Origin: Longimonas sp046498435
GTDB taxonomy: Bacteria; Bacteroidota; Rhodothermia; Rhodothermales; Salinibacteraceae
DNA length: 29,840 bases
Assembly: GCF_046498435.1 (NCBI RefSeq)
Contig: NZ_JAWOAR010000179.1
Coordinates: forward strand, 1 to 29,840
Direction: 5' to 3'
The notes under the pieces were generated by a model. That model saw only the letters and a list, made by a program, of their open reading frames with translations, did no database searches and was not told where the DNA came from. Both the position numbers and the translations under genes were made by a program. Each line of letters starts with the position of its first letter. Within the stretch, counting starts at the first letter, position 1. Of the stretch, positions 14,664 through 23,080 are shown one piece after another.

Positions 14664-16244
14664 TCAAGAGGATAAGCGAGCAGGCACACGTACGAGCAGT
14701 AAGGCGATCGCGGTCCATGCAATGTCAGTGTACGGGGCCGTGCGCACGTACAATCCGGGCGGATGGGGGTCGGGCCATTGAACGGATACGACGGCCTCGG
14801 TGTCATAGGATGCAAGCGGGGTAGCTGCGCCCGACGGAGCCACAAGCGTGGTGGGACCACTCACCGAGGCCACAAGCAGCGGGCGGCCTGTTTCCATAGC
14901 GCGCAGGCGGCTGTATTGCACATGCTGCCGCGCTGGCTGAGCGCGCTGCCACCAGCCCGTTTGGGCTATCGTAATGAGACCGCGGGTACGGGTGAGGTCG
15001 GAGCCAAGCGCTGCAAGGAATGGACTCGCCAGACTTTCAAAGCAGACGAGCGGCACCACAGGCACCGGTGCCTGCGTCCAGGCTGTAGCTCCCGGGCCGG
15101 GCATATAGACGCGATCGCGGTCTCCTTCCATGGCAAAACGATTCAACGCTCGCCACCACGATGCCCCCGGCACAGCCTCGGCAAATGGAACCAGATGGTG
15201 CTTGTCGTAGCGGCGTACGGGAGCGTTTGGAGTATACAACAGTACAGCATTGGTAACAGCACCGGAGGCAGTCCCCGAGAGCACGGCTCCGGTGAGCAGT
15301 GTGGTACGCCAGCGGGTCGTAAGGGCCTGCATGCCCGTTGTGTCGGGCGGATGCAGGGCTGTTTCGGGCCATACGATGAGATTCGGAGCCGTTGCGGCGG
15401 TGTCAAGCGCGGTTTCGGTGAGGGTTTGCAGACGATCCCGGCGGGTATCGGCATCAGCCTGGGCCCAGGTCGTGGGCGGCACGTTCGGCTGCACGGCCCA
15501 CACAGTAGCCGGAGCCGTTGGCATGGAAGTGGAAGCAGGCATAGTCAGCCCATACAGCGCAAGCAGTCCACCCAAAAGGAGCATCAGAAGCAAGGCACCA
15601 CGGAGTGGACGTCCCCACAGACGAACGGCACGCCGCATAGAAGCAACAGTCAGCGGGAAAGCCCGATATAACCAAAAGGCTCCCGCATGCAGTGCGCCGA
15701 TGCCAGCGGTGAGGGCCACGGTACCGCCCAGCCGCACGAGGGTGTACGCTCCTGGACTATCAACTACCGCATGCGCGCCAAGCACCCACGGAAACGCCCA
15801 GGGCCCACGTTGCACTACAAGATCCACAAGCATCCATGCTCCAACCCACACGGCAATCCCCGCACCGGCACGGTTCTGAAGTACGAGCGCGCCGCCAGCC
15901 ATAAGCGGCAGGCTATACAGCAGCGAGAGCAAAAGCAGAGCCGACGCGCCCGCTTGCACGCCCGCCGCCGTTGCGTGATGAAGAATCCACGGGTAAGCCG
16001 CCACGTACGCGCCGATGTGGGCAAGCAACGCTGGGCCTGCCGTATGCGTAAGTGCCGACTGCGGCGCAACCGGCACACGATCCCAGACAATCCACAGTGG
16101 CAGAAAAGCCACCCATCCCAACAGGCTCACCCCGTATCCCAACGCAGCAGCCCATGCTCCTGCGCTTACAAGACTTGCCCCATACACCGCCCCAACTGAC
16201 CGGATGCCATTTCGGTGCCTGGGAAGCAGAGCGTCTGCGCGCAT
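14664..16244 (-). CDS. lnt: Apolipoprotein N-acyltransferase
   Basis: A 526-residue protein from ATG 16244. Residues 1-235 hold a series of membrane helices, followed by a nitrilase-fold domain in the periplasm. The Glu-Lys-Cys triad is in place: Glu294 in LIVWPETAL, Lys348 in YDKHHLVPF and Cys401 in PLVCFESL. QTGWWQRAQPARQHVQYSRLRAMETGRPLL matches the conserved Lnt stretch after the cysteine. A final helix (DIAWTAIALLLVRV) ends the protein, as in E. coli Lnt. It adds the third acyl chain to the N-terminal cysteine of lipoproteins, the last maturation step before outer-membrane sorting. It leads a three-gene leftward operon with maf and the amidotransferase. Confidence 0.95.
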   Translation of the reverse strand: MRADALLPRHRNGIRSVGAVYGASLVSAGAWAAALGYGVSLLGWVAFLPLWIVWDRVPVAPQSALTHTAGPALLAHIGAYVAAYPWILHHATAAGVQAGASALLLLSLLYSLPLMAGGALVLQNRAGAGIAVWVGAWMLVDLVVQRGPWAFPWVLGAHAVVDSPGAYTLVRLGGTVALTAGIGALHAGAFWLYRAFPLTVASMRRAVRLWGRPLRGALLLMLLLGGLLALYGLTMPASTSMPTAPATVWAVQPNVPPTTWAQADADTRRDRLQTLTETALDTAATAPNLIVWPETALHPPDTTGMQALTTRWRTTLLTGAVLSGTASGAVTNAVLLYTPNAPVRRYDKHHLVPFAEAVPGASWWRALNRFAMEGDRDRVYMPGPGATAWTQAPVPVVPLVCFESLASPFLAALGSDLTRTRGLITIAQTGWWQRAQPARQHVQYSRLRAMETGRPLLVASVSGPTTLVAPSGAATPLASYDTEAVVSVQWPDPHPPGLYVRTAPYTDIAWTAIALLLVRVPARLSS

Positions 16245-16340
16245 AGAAATAGGGAGGCCGCACGTTCAAGAAGACATATATGGATATGCCAGAATCGACA
16301 TGACTTCAGAGAAATCGTATCAAGAAATCAATAAAAGGGT

Positions 16341-16369
16341 TTGACAGACGCAGCGCCCACCGGTACGTT
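16341..16369 (+). promoter_or_regulatory. Sigma-70-like promoter for parA
   Basis: A perfect -35 TTGACA (16341-16346), a 17-base spacer, then TACGTT (16364-16369; matches three of six -10 positions). It lies 33 bases before the parA ATG. The -10 is poor, so this is a suggestion. Confidence 0.45.
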
Positions 16370-16401
16370 ACAGTGATTCTTTTGTAGAGACGGCGACATT
16401 C

Positions 16402-17247
16402 ATGCACGTATTTACCATTTGCAATCACAAAGGCGGAACGGGAAAGACCACCAGCGTCATCCACATAGCCGCCGCTATGGGGTTGTCTGGGCATCGTACG
16501 CTGGTCGTCGATCTGGATCCCCAGGGATTTTTGACACGCACGATGGGCATCGATCCCGATGCACACGACGACACGGCACTCTCTCTCTTCGGGCCCGATG
16601 CCGACCTGTGGGCATGCCGCACCGTATCAATGAGCGGATTCGACTTGCTTCCGTCGTCAAACCGACTGACGCGCGAGATGCGTGATCTCAACAAACCAAC
16701 CGATGTGCTCTGGATCCGCGAGGCCATAGAACGCAACATTGACACCGCCTCGTACGACGCTGTGCTCTTCGATACCGCTGCGGCTGTCACCGTATACAGC
16801 TTGAATGCGCTGGTAGCCAGCCAGTACGCCGTAATTCCGGTGCTCCCCGAATACCAGTCGGTGGTCGGTGCCGAGCAGACCTACCAGACCGTGTCGATGG
16901 TGCGAAAACGGCTCAACCCCGACCTGCATCCGTCTATGTTTCTGTTTACGCAGGTCGATGAGCGCAAGCGGTTGCACAGCGCCTACCGTAGCTACATGCG
17001 TAAAAAGTACACGCACCGCGTGCTCGACACGATCATTCGTACCAGCACCTCGCTTACCGAAGCCTCAGAAGATGGAGAGACGGTGTTCGACACCGATCCG
17101 CAATCTAAGGGAGCACGCAACTACGCAAACGCCACCGACGATCTGCTGCAGCGTGTAAAAGCATATGAGCGTAAGGAGGCCGAGGCAAAGGCGAATGTTC
17201 AGCCTGTGCCTTCCACCCCACCGCCTGAAACTCCTTCGTTTTCATGA
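16402..17247 (+). CDS. ParA/Soj-family P-loop ATPase without an adjacent ParB
   Basis: A 281-residue protein from ATG 16402. CNHKGGTGKTTSV is the deviant Walker A with the signature lysine of ParA/MinD proteins, VVDLDPQGFLTRTMG is Walker A', and AVLFDTAAAVTVYSLNAL is the Walker B region. The body matches chromosomal or plasmid ParA (EYQSVVGAEQTYQTVSMVRKR). The C-terminal 25 residues are a Pro-rich tail. ParA ATPases form ATP-dependent dimers on nucleoid DNA and position cargo such as DNA, protein clusters or carboxysomes. No parB is next door. Instead the stop overlaps the start of a penicillin-acylase family gene (ATGA, 17244-17247). The cargo is therefore unknown; this may be an orphan ParA. 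Confidence 0.9.
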   Translation: MHVFTICNHKGGTGKTTSVIHIAAAMGLSGHRTLVVDLDPQGFLTRTMGIDPDAHDDTALSLFGPDADLWACRTVSMSGFDLLPSSNRLTREMRDLNKPTDVLWIREAIERNIDTASYDAVLFDTAAAVTVYSLNALVASQYAVIPVLPEYQSVVGAEQTYQTVSMVRKRLNPDLHPSMFLFTQVDERKRLHSAYRSYMRKKYTHRVLDTIIRTSTSLTEASEDGETVFDTDPQSKGARNYANATDDLLQRVKAYERKEAEAKANVQPVPSTPPPETPSFS

Positions 17248-19790
17248 CTATACACCGTCGCGCGGCACTCCGGGCCGGGCTGGCCATGGTGGTATTGCTT
17301 GGCCTTTATGGCGGCCTTACCGTGCGCTGGGGCGGGCTGCCTCCCTTGGAGCGCTTTGTGGACCCCGCACGCGGTCTCTGGCACACCGCACGCACCGCTC
17401 CCGCCCCCAGTGGCACACATACTCTTGCTCTTTCGGCACTCGACGACCGTGTAACGGTGGTACGCGACGAACGAGGCGTGCCCCACATCTATGCCCAGAG
17501 CGACCGCGATGCCACTATCGCCATGGGCTATGTGGTTGCGCAAGACCGGCTCTTCCAGATGGACTTCACCTCGCGCGTGGCCCAGGGGCGGCTGTCTGAA
17601 CTCCTGGGTCCCGACCTCGCCGACAGCGACCGCTTTTTGCGTGCTACGGGCATGGAGTGGGGAGCCCAGCAAAACATCGAGCGCATCGAAGCCGAAGACG
17701 ACATCGAGTGGGATGTGCTACGCTGGTACGGCACTGGAGCCAATGCCTACATCGACGGACTGGCTCCCCACGAATGGCCGCTGGCCTACCGCGTGCTCGA
17801 CGCCACGCCCACGCCACGGGCTCCCATCGACGGGGTACGCTTGCTTCAGTACATGACGTACGATCTCACCTATCGCAGCGATGCGCCCGTGTACGACGTG
17901 CTGCAAGAGCGCCTGTCAGCAGACAACTACGCCACGCTCTATCCCAACCATCCGCCTGGGCAGTACGCAACGATGTATCCGGAAGGGCAGGCCGAGGCGA
18001 CGCATCGCAACCACACCTCTACAGCAACGGCTTCCTCAACAGCCGCCTCCCCCGCAACGCTCTCCGACTCAGTCGCCCTCGATACGACCACGCAGCGCCA
18101 GGCACACGCTATTCTTAACGCGCACCATACGGCCCACCAGGCGCTTCAAGAGCGCATGTTAGAAGGCTATCGCTTTGGCAAGGGATCCAATAACTGGGCC
18201 ATTGCGCCCGAGCGCAGCGAAACCGAAGGGGCACTCCTGGCCAACGACATGCACCTGGGCCTGTCGCTACCGGCTATCTGGTACGAGGTGCATCTGCACA
18301 CCCCCACGACCGACGTATCGGGGCTAACCATTCCGGGTGCGCCGGTCATTGTGCAGGGTGTGAACAACCACGTAGGCTGGGGCCTTACCAATGCTGGGGC
18401 CGATGTTGTGGATCATTACGCCCTTACGCTCAACGACGACCGCACGCAGTATCGCCACGACGGCCGATGGCGCGACCTCGAGATCCAGGTCGATACGCTC
18501 TACATGGAGGGCAACACCCCTGTGCTCGATACGCTGCGCATCAGCCACTGGGGCCCGCTGCTGCCCGATGCCCCCGATACGGTGCCCGACTCGCAAGCAG
18601 TGGCGCTCCAATGGGTTGCGCACCACCCAAATACCACGCTGCGTGCGCTCTGGAAAATGAACCGCGCCACCTCTGTAAACGAACTCGATCGCGCACTGGC
18701 CGACTGGTCCGCCCCCATGCAAAATATTGCAATGGCGGATACGGAGGGCTCCATCGGCATGCGCATGGCCGGGCGGCTCCCAATACGCGCTGCTGAATCC
18801 AGTGCCGGACTTCTCCCCGGCAACACCAACGATCACGCCTGGACGGGCTGGGTGCCTCACGAGGAGATGCCTCATGTCATCAACCCTGAGCGAGGTGTGG
18901 TCGGATCCGCCAATCAGGTGCCCGTCGAGCCGTCGTATCCGCACTACGTAGGCCACGACTGGCGGGATGGCTACCGCTCGGTGCGTCTCGACACGCTGCT
19001 GGAACGCCGCGATCAGCACAGCCTCAACAGCTTGAAGACGTATCAGACCGATGTGTATGTGCAAGAGCACGCCGCATTTGCGCCATTCATCGAAGCCGTT
19101 GATCCTGAAACGCTTACCGAACGCGGACAGCAGATACGCCAGTGGCTCCTCGACTGGGAGGGCCGCGCCACGACCGACCGCCACGAGCCGCTCATTATGC
19201 ATACCTGGCTGCGCACCCTGCGCGACCTGGTGTGGGACGAGCCCGCCTTCGACGAGGTCCCCAACCCGCAAGATGCAGTGCTCATTAATCGACTGGAGGA
19301 AGCCTCTGCCTCCCCCTGGTTCAACCACCAGGACACCGACTCCACCGAAACGGGGCCCGACATGATACGCAAGGCGCTCAACGCTACCGCCGACACCCTA
19401 ACAGCCCGCCATGGCTGGGCCCCCGAGTCATGGACGTGGGGCGACCACCACCAGTTGGAAATTGACTTTCTGCTACCAGCAGGGCCATTCGAATCGATGG
19501 GGCGTGGGCCGTATCCCTTTCCGGGATTCGCATCAACGCTCCTTCAAGCGCCCGGGCTGACGGTAACGCACACGGCGAGCCAGCGGGCTGTTATCGACTT
19601 TTCGGGCACGCGGCCCGAGGCCCATGTCGTGTATCCCGGCGGCCAGCGTGAACATCCGTTCGACCCGGAGCACTACGACCTGTTCGTGGATCCCTATCTG
19701 GAAGACGCCTACTACGTGCAGGCGCGCCCAACGACGCCTGATAGCATCGAAGCACACCGTGTTACGAGCCGCTGGACTCTGCGTCCGTAG
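17244..19790 (+). CDS. Penicillin acylase family protein (Ntn-hydrolase, possible acyl-homoserine-lactone or beta-lactam acylase)
   Basis: An 848-residue precursor from ATG 17244. A membrane/signal segment (LRAGLAMVVLLGLYGGL) leads into VVRDERGVPHIYAQSDRDA and GYVVAQDRLFQMDF, the standard alpha-subunit motifs. GKGSNNWAIAP carries the autoprocessing Gly-Ser, so Ser315 would become the N-terminal nucleophile of the beta subunit after self-cleavage. LANDMHLGLSLPAIWYEVHL and GVNNHVGWGLTNAGADVVD are conserved beta-subunit motifs. The length is normal. Family members cleave amide bonds in penicillins, acyl-homoserine lactones or other N-acyl compounds; the substrate is not predictable here. A Ser/Thr/Ala-rich linker near residues 250-285 lies just before the cleavage site, where the spacer peptide is removed. 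Coupled to parA by a 4-base overlap. Confidence 0.93.
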   Translation: MTIHRRAALRAGLAMVVLLGLYGGLTVRWGGLPPLERFVDPARGLWHTARTAPAPSGTHTLALSALDDRVTVVRDERGVPHIYAQSDRDATIAMGYVVAQDRLFQMDFTSRVAQGRLSELLGPDLADSDRFLRATGMEWGAQQNIERIEAEDDIEWDVLRWYGTGANAYIDGLAPHEWPLAYRVLDATPTPRAPIDGVRLLQYMTYDLTYRSDAPVYDVLQERLSADNYATLYPNHPPGQYATMYPEGQAEATHRNHTSTATASSTAASPATLSDSVALDTTTQRQAHAILNAHHTAHQALQERMLEGYRFGKGSNNWAIAPERSETEGALLANDMHLGLSLPAIWYEVHLHTPTTDVSGLTIPGAPVIVQGVNNHVGWGLTNAGADVVDHYALTLNDDRTQYRHDGRWRDLEIQVDTLYMEGNTPVLDTLRISHWGPLLPDAPDTVPDSQAVALQWVAHHPNTTLRALWKMNRATSVNELDRALADWSAPMQNIAMADTEGSIGMRMAGRLPIRAAESSAGLLPGNTNDHAWTGWVPHEEMPHVINPERGVVGSANQVPVEPSYPHYVGHDWRDGYRSVRLDTLLERRDQHSLNSLKTYQTDVYVQEHAAFAPFIEAVDPETLTERGQQIRQWLLDWEGRATTDRHEPLIMHTWLRTLRDLVWDEPAFDEVPNPQDAVLINRLEEASASPWFNHQDTDSTETGPDMIRKALNATADTLTARHGWAPESWTWGDHHQLEIDFLLPAGPFESMGRGPYPFPGFASTLLQAPGLTVTHTASQRAVIDFSGTRPEAHVVYPGGQREHPFDPEHYDLFVDPYLEDAYYVQARPTTPDSIEAHRVTSRWTLRP

Positions 19791-19997
19791 GGCACTGTAC
19801 GTCCTCTCTGGTTTTGGCATTGCAGCATTCCTCCGCTACAGCGCCCCCGATGTACTTCGTCAGTCGGCTTTACTGTTTCGCGTGAGGATGCATGGACGGC
19901 TGGATGGATGTTTTCATCCGCTCGTTCACTCTTCCATCCCTACATCCTTTTGTCCTTCCACCCCCAACGGAGTATGCGGAGTTGGTATAACGGCGAG

Positions 19998-20951
19998 CTA
20001 TGCTGTATGCCGACGACGCACCCGACGCATCCACACGACCCCGCCAATGATGAGCGTACCGCCTAAGAGTTGAAGGGAGGTGATGGTTTCGCCCAAAAAC
20101 CAGGCCCCGCCCAGCACAGCGACGAATGGCACCAGGTTATTGTACACTGCTGTGTTGGAGGGACCTACAGTTTTGACGGCATTATTCCAGATGAGAAAGG
20201 CAATCCCTGTGGATAGGGCTCCAGAGTAGAGAATGGCCCACCAGACCCAAGCGTCTACCTCGGCCCACTGCACTGTATTCCAGTACGGAAGCCCAACCCC
20301 AATCAGAAGCGGTAGCGCCACCAGCAGGCCGAAAAAGGTAACGCCGAGCGGAGCCACCTCGTGCACGATGGCTTTGTTGTATGTGGTAAAGCCGCCCCAC
20401 ACCACCGCTCCAATGAGCATCATGGTGTTGCCAAAGAGCGAGCTTTCGGTGAGCGCTGCGTTGTTGGCTCCATCCAGAATGACGAGCGTGGTGCCTGCAA
20501 GCGAAAGAAACAGCCCCACCCACGCAAGTCCGCGCAGCACCTCCAGCCCCGAAAGGCGGCCAATGAGCGCCGTCCACAGTGGAGCACCGGCCATAATGAG
20601 CGCTGCGCTCCCAGCCGTTGTATTGTTGACGCTCACAATGAAGAGAATCTGATACACAAAGTAGCCAGCCACCCCAAGTCCAACAATCGACCAGCCGTGG
20701 GTGCGCATCGGTGCCCAGAACGCACGTCCGTTCCGCTGCCAGGCATAGATGCCGCCCAGAAGGGCCACCGAGATACTGAACCGGAAAATGTTTAGCACAA
20801 ATGGATGCATAGCACCCAGCGCTGCCTTGAGAATAGGGAAGTTAGCTCCCCAAATAAACACCACCCCAATGAGCGACAGATCAGCAAACCAAGATCGGGA
20901 GGAAGACGAAGGAGCCATATCAGCACTGGACATCGGAGTTGAGGAGCACAT
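19998..20951 (-). CDS. EamA/DMT-superfamily drug/metabolite transporter
   Basis: About 317 residues from ATG 20951, which has GAGG about 10 bases upstream. ATGs at 20933 and 20918 are alternatives, since the first 20 residues are only Ser/Met-rich. The body has the ten-helix, two-EamA-repeat pattern: first repeat from LSLIGVVFIWGANFPILKA, second from FGNTMMLIGAVVWGGFTTYNKA, ending LGETITSLQLLGGTLIIGGV. Members export amino acids, nucleotides or small drugs across the inner membrane; the substrate is unknown. It is a single leftward gene, convergent with the acylase (207-base gap, nothing coding seen) and back to back with the MerR gene at 21086, which suggests but does not prove regulation. 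Confidence 0.92.
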   Translation of the reverse strand: MCSSTPMSSADMAPSSSSRSWFADLSLIGVVFIWGANFPILKAALGAMHPFVLNIFRFSISVALLGGIYAWQRNGRAFWAPMRTHGWSIVGLGVAGYFVYQILFIVSVNNTTAGSAALIMAGAPLWTALIGRLSGLEVLRGLAWVGLFLSLAGTTLVILDGANNAALTESSLFGNTMMLIGAVVWGGFTTYNKAIVHEVAPLGVTFFGLLVALPLLIGVGLPYWNTVQWAEVDAWVWWAILYSGALSTGIAFLIWNNAVKTVGPSNTAVYNNLVPFVAVLGGAWFLGETITSLQLLGGTLIIGGVVWMRRVRRRHTA

Positions 20952-21085
20952 GGTCCTACCTCGCAACTTGCAAACCGTTGACGCATAGGCTTGAACAATC
21001 ATTGAGAACCTGCTTTGCTTGTGTTCTGCTCACGCCCGTACGTTTCCGCTCTCACACTGTCGAACTTGTCCCCCTCCATCGCCCT

Positions 21086-21403
21086 ATGGCTGAAGAGGAA
21101 ACCACCACATATGCCATTCGCGAGGTGAGTAAGCAGCTTGGTATTGAGCAGCATGTGCTACGCTACTGGGAAACCGAGTTTGCGGCGCTTCGCCCCACGA
21201 AAGATGCAAGCGGCCAGCGCCAGTACCGTCCCAGCGATGTGGAGACGGCCCGCCGCATCCAGCAGCTGCTCAAAGAAGAAAAGTACACCATTGCCGGAGC
21301 TCGGCAGGCCCTGGAACGCGATGAAACGCATAAGCAGATCGCCCAGCGACTGCGCAAGCTGCGTGCGCTTCTGGTAACAATGCGCGAGGAAGTAACCTCG
21401 TAA
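21086..21403 (+). CDS. Short MerR-family transcriptional regulator
   Basis: A 105-residue protein starting MAEEETTTYAIREVSKQLGI at ATG 21086. The frame is open upstream to 20939, but that part has no family character. The MerR winged-helix domain is complete: IREVSKQLGIEQHVLRYWE is the helix-turn-helix, and GQRQYRPSDVETARRIQQLLKEE the wing and second helices, followed by YTIAGARQALE and a short coiled tail. There is no effector-binding domain and no metal-binding cysteines, so it resembles the small MerR proteins found beside tRNA-Pro in many bacteria. It is back to back with the EamA transporter and 193 bases upstream of tRNA-Pro. Confidence 0.92.
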   Translation: MAEEETTTYAIREVSKQLGIEQHVLRYWETEFAALRPTKDASGQRQYRPSDVETARRIQQLLKEEKYTIAGARQALERDETHKQIAQRLRKLRALLVTMREEVTS

Positions 21404-21551
21404 AACAAAACGGTCCTGACACCCACTGCTCATACCCACCGCTTTGTCTACAGCCCCCCTGTGAAAACTATGCACACCTGAACAGGAGGGAAGCAGCAGG
21501 CGGCGGCTGGACCTCTGTTTTTCGCCGATCCGTCTGTTTTTCGTGAACGAC

Positions 21552-21582
21552 TTGCGGAACCCACAGCCACTTCTTTTACTAT
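21552..21582 (+). promoter_or_regulatory. Probable promoter of tRNA-Pro
   Basis: TTGCGG at 21552-21557 and TACTAT at 21577-21582 with a 19-base spacer, ending 14 bases before the tRNA. Matches to consensus are three and four of six; the long spacer lowers confidence. Confidence 0.4.
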
Positions 21583-21596
21583 GAAGGCATCCCACT

Positions 21597-21674
21597 CGGG
21601 ACATGGCGCAGCCCGGTTAGCGCGCCGCTCTGGGGGAGCGGAGGTCCCCGGTTCAAATCCGGGTGTCCCGACCA
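21597..21674 (+). tRNA. tRNA-Pro (anticodon GGG)
   Basis: A full cloverleaf: the acceptor CGGGACA (21597-21603) pairs with TGTCCCG (21664-21670), followed by A and an encoded CCA. The D-stem is GCGC/GCGC with a GG in the loop. The anticodon stem CCGCT/AGCGG holds a 7-base loop CTGGGGG, whose middle triplet GGG at 21632-21634 reads proline CCC and CCU codons. The T-arm is CCCGG TTCAAAT CCGGG. All stems pair without mismatch. Confidence 0.97.
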
Positions 21675-21915
21675 CTACACAAGCTGATACAGCACGCCAC
21701 AATACGCTGGTGGCTTTGCCCTACACGGTGTCCTCTCGCACATTACCCAGTGCGACGCCACACAGTGCAAGTGTCACCAGCCCGCTGCGTGCCTCCCCCC
21801 CACGCATCCAAAATATTGTGTTCGTCCCACGTCGTTTCTGGCATTTGTGCTGGGAACGACGTTTTTTGTGGGACTCGTCCCCCGCCCGCTGAACGCACTC
21901 CTGAGCCGCTGTCGT

Positions 21916-22980
21916 ATGAACGACACTTCGCCCGAAGCCTCCATTCAGCGATTTGTGGCGGATCTGAAGCGGATCCGTGAAGCCCGCGACGTGTCGCTGA
22001 CCGACATTCATGAGGCAACCCGTGTCTCTGAAGATGTGCTCGACGACTTCGAGTCGGGCGATCTGTTCAACCGATCCTCGTTTAACCCGGTCTATCTGCG
22101 CTCCCTCGCCAAGTCGTATGCGCAACATATTGGTATCACCCCGGCGCAGCGCGTGATGGAGTGCCTGGAACTGGCACAGAACAATCGATACACAAACGAG
22201 CTCGCCGTTGATGAATTGGGCGAGGAACCGCTCTCCATTACCTGGCCCGACGAAGACGGCCCTGCCGAAACCGATCCCGATCCTGCCCCTCTCGACGACT
22301 CGGCATTCGATGCACCAGGGCCTGAAAAGCGAAACACGGCTGCTGAATCTGAAATGGCAGCGCGGCGGTGGAACAGTACCGAGCCCTCCTCCGACGATGA
22401 ATCCGCAGGCCCCCCTTCTTCATCACAGCCCGCTTCCCAAAGCAACAAACCACTGATTATTCTGGGCGTGGCCGTTGTGCTGGTGCTGGTCGGACTGGCA
22501 TGGGGCCTTATGCAATGGTCTGCGCCCAACGAGGACCCGCCCGAGCCTGCGCCAACAGAAGAGTCCCCCCCCACTCCGCCCGACGACACAACGGAAACCG
22601 AACCGGTCTCCGACGCAACGGAATCCTCATCGTCTGAAGCCTCCTCTCCAGAACTTGGAGAGTCCATCTACGCCACGTTGTATGCGGCCAACGGAAGCGT
22701 AAACGGCGTGCGCGTGCAGCGGGACGATGATCTGCGCCGCCCCTACTGGATTGAAGAGGGCGATGCCGTTGTACTGCCGTTTACCGACCGCATCACCATT
22801 GAGGAGCAACTCGACCAGCTTCAGCTCTTCGTCAACGAATATCCGGTTCCGCTGGAGCCCCTCGACAGCCAGGACCGCCGGGTACTCACGCGCAGCGACC
22901 TCGAAAGCTGGGCCGATACCATGCAAGCGGCTCCGGCAGAGGACCTTCCTCCCCCGTCCGATACCCTCCGCATCCCGTAG
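21916..22980 (+). CDS. RodZ-like HTH membrane protein
   Basis: A 354-residue protein from ATG 21916 (MNDTSPEASIQRFVADL); the frame is open upstream, but those residues are not conserved-looking. Residues 12-85 are an HTH_25/RodZ-type cytoplasmic domain (LKRIREARDVSLTDIHEATRV, then a YLRSLAKSYAQHIGI helix). After an acidic linker, 178-200 is one membrane helix (LIILGVAVVLVLVGLAWGL). A disordered Pro/Glu/Ser stretch follows, then a 100-residue periplasmic domain from IYATLYAANGSVNGVRV, placed like the DUF4115 domain of RodZ but divergent. RodZ anchors MreB to the elongation complex. The match is by architecture, so the exact role is inferred. It lies 241 bases after tRNA-Pro and 100 before ligA. 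Confidence 0.8.
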   Translation: MNDTSPEASIQRFVADLKRIREARDVSLTDIHEATRVSEDVLDDFESGDLFNRSSFNPVYLRSLAKSYAQHIGITPAQRVMECLELAQNNRYTNELAVDELGEEPLSITWPDEDGPAETDPDPAPLDDSAFDAPGPEKRNTAAESEMAARRWNSTEPSSDDESAGPPSSSQPASQSNKPLIILGVAVVLVLVGLAWGLMQWSAPNEDPPEPAPTEESPPTPPDDTTETEPVSDATESSSSEASSPELGESIYATLYAANGSVNGVRVQRDDDLRRPYWIEEGDAVVLPFTDRITIEEQLDQLQLFVNEYPVPLEPLDSQDRRVLTRSDLESWADTMQAAPAEDLPPPSDTLRIP

Positions 22981-23008
22981 CACCGCTCGACCCAAGCGCC
23001 GGTCTTCG

Positions 23009-23028
23009 GGAGATGCATCGGCATCTCC
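23009..23028. promoter_or_regulatory. Perfect 8-base-pair hairpin in the gap before ligA
   Basis: GGAGATGC and GCATCTCC flank the loop ATCG. No T-run follows, so it could be a weak terminator of the RodZ-like gene or a leader structure for ligA. Confidence 0.5.
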
Positions 23029-23080
23029 GTAGCACGCGCTCTCCTTTCGCATCCCCCCAACTCGTTTCCTGTCCTGGTTC

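Noticed and set aside
18324..19328. 334-residue leftward open frame
   Set aside because: Antisense to the beta-subunit part of the acylase; no motif or start context.
19791..19997. Possible small gene or terminator between acylase and EamA transporter
   Set aside because: Only a 5-base hairpin (GGATG/CATCC) and no frame of convincing character were found.
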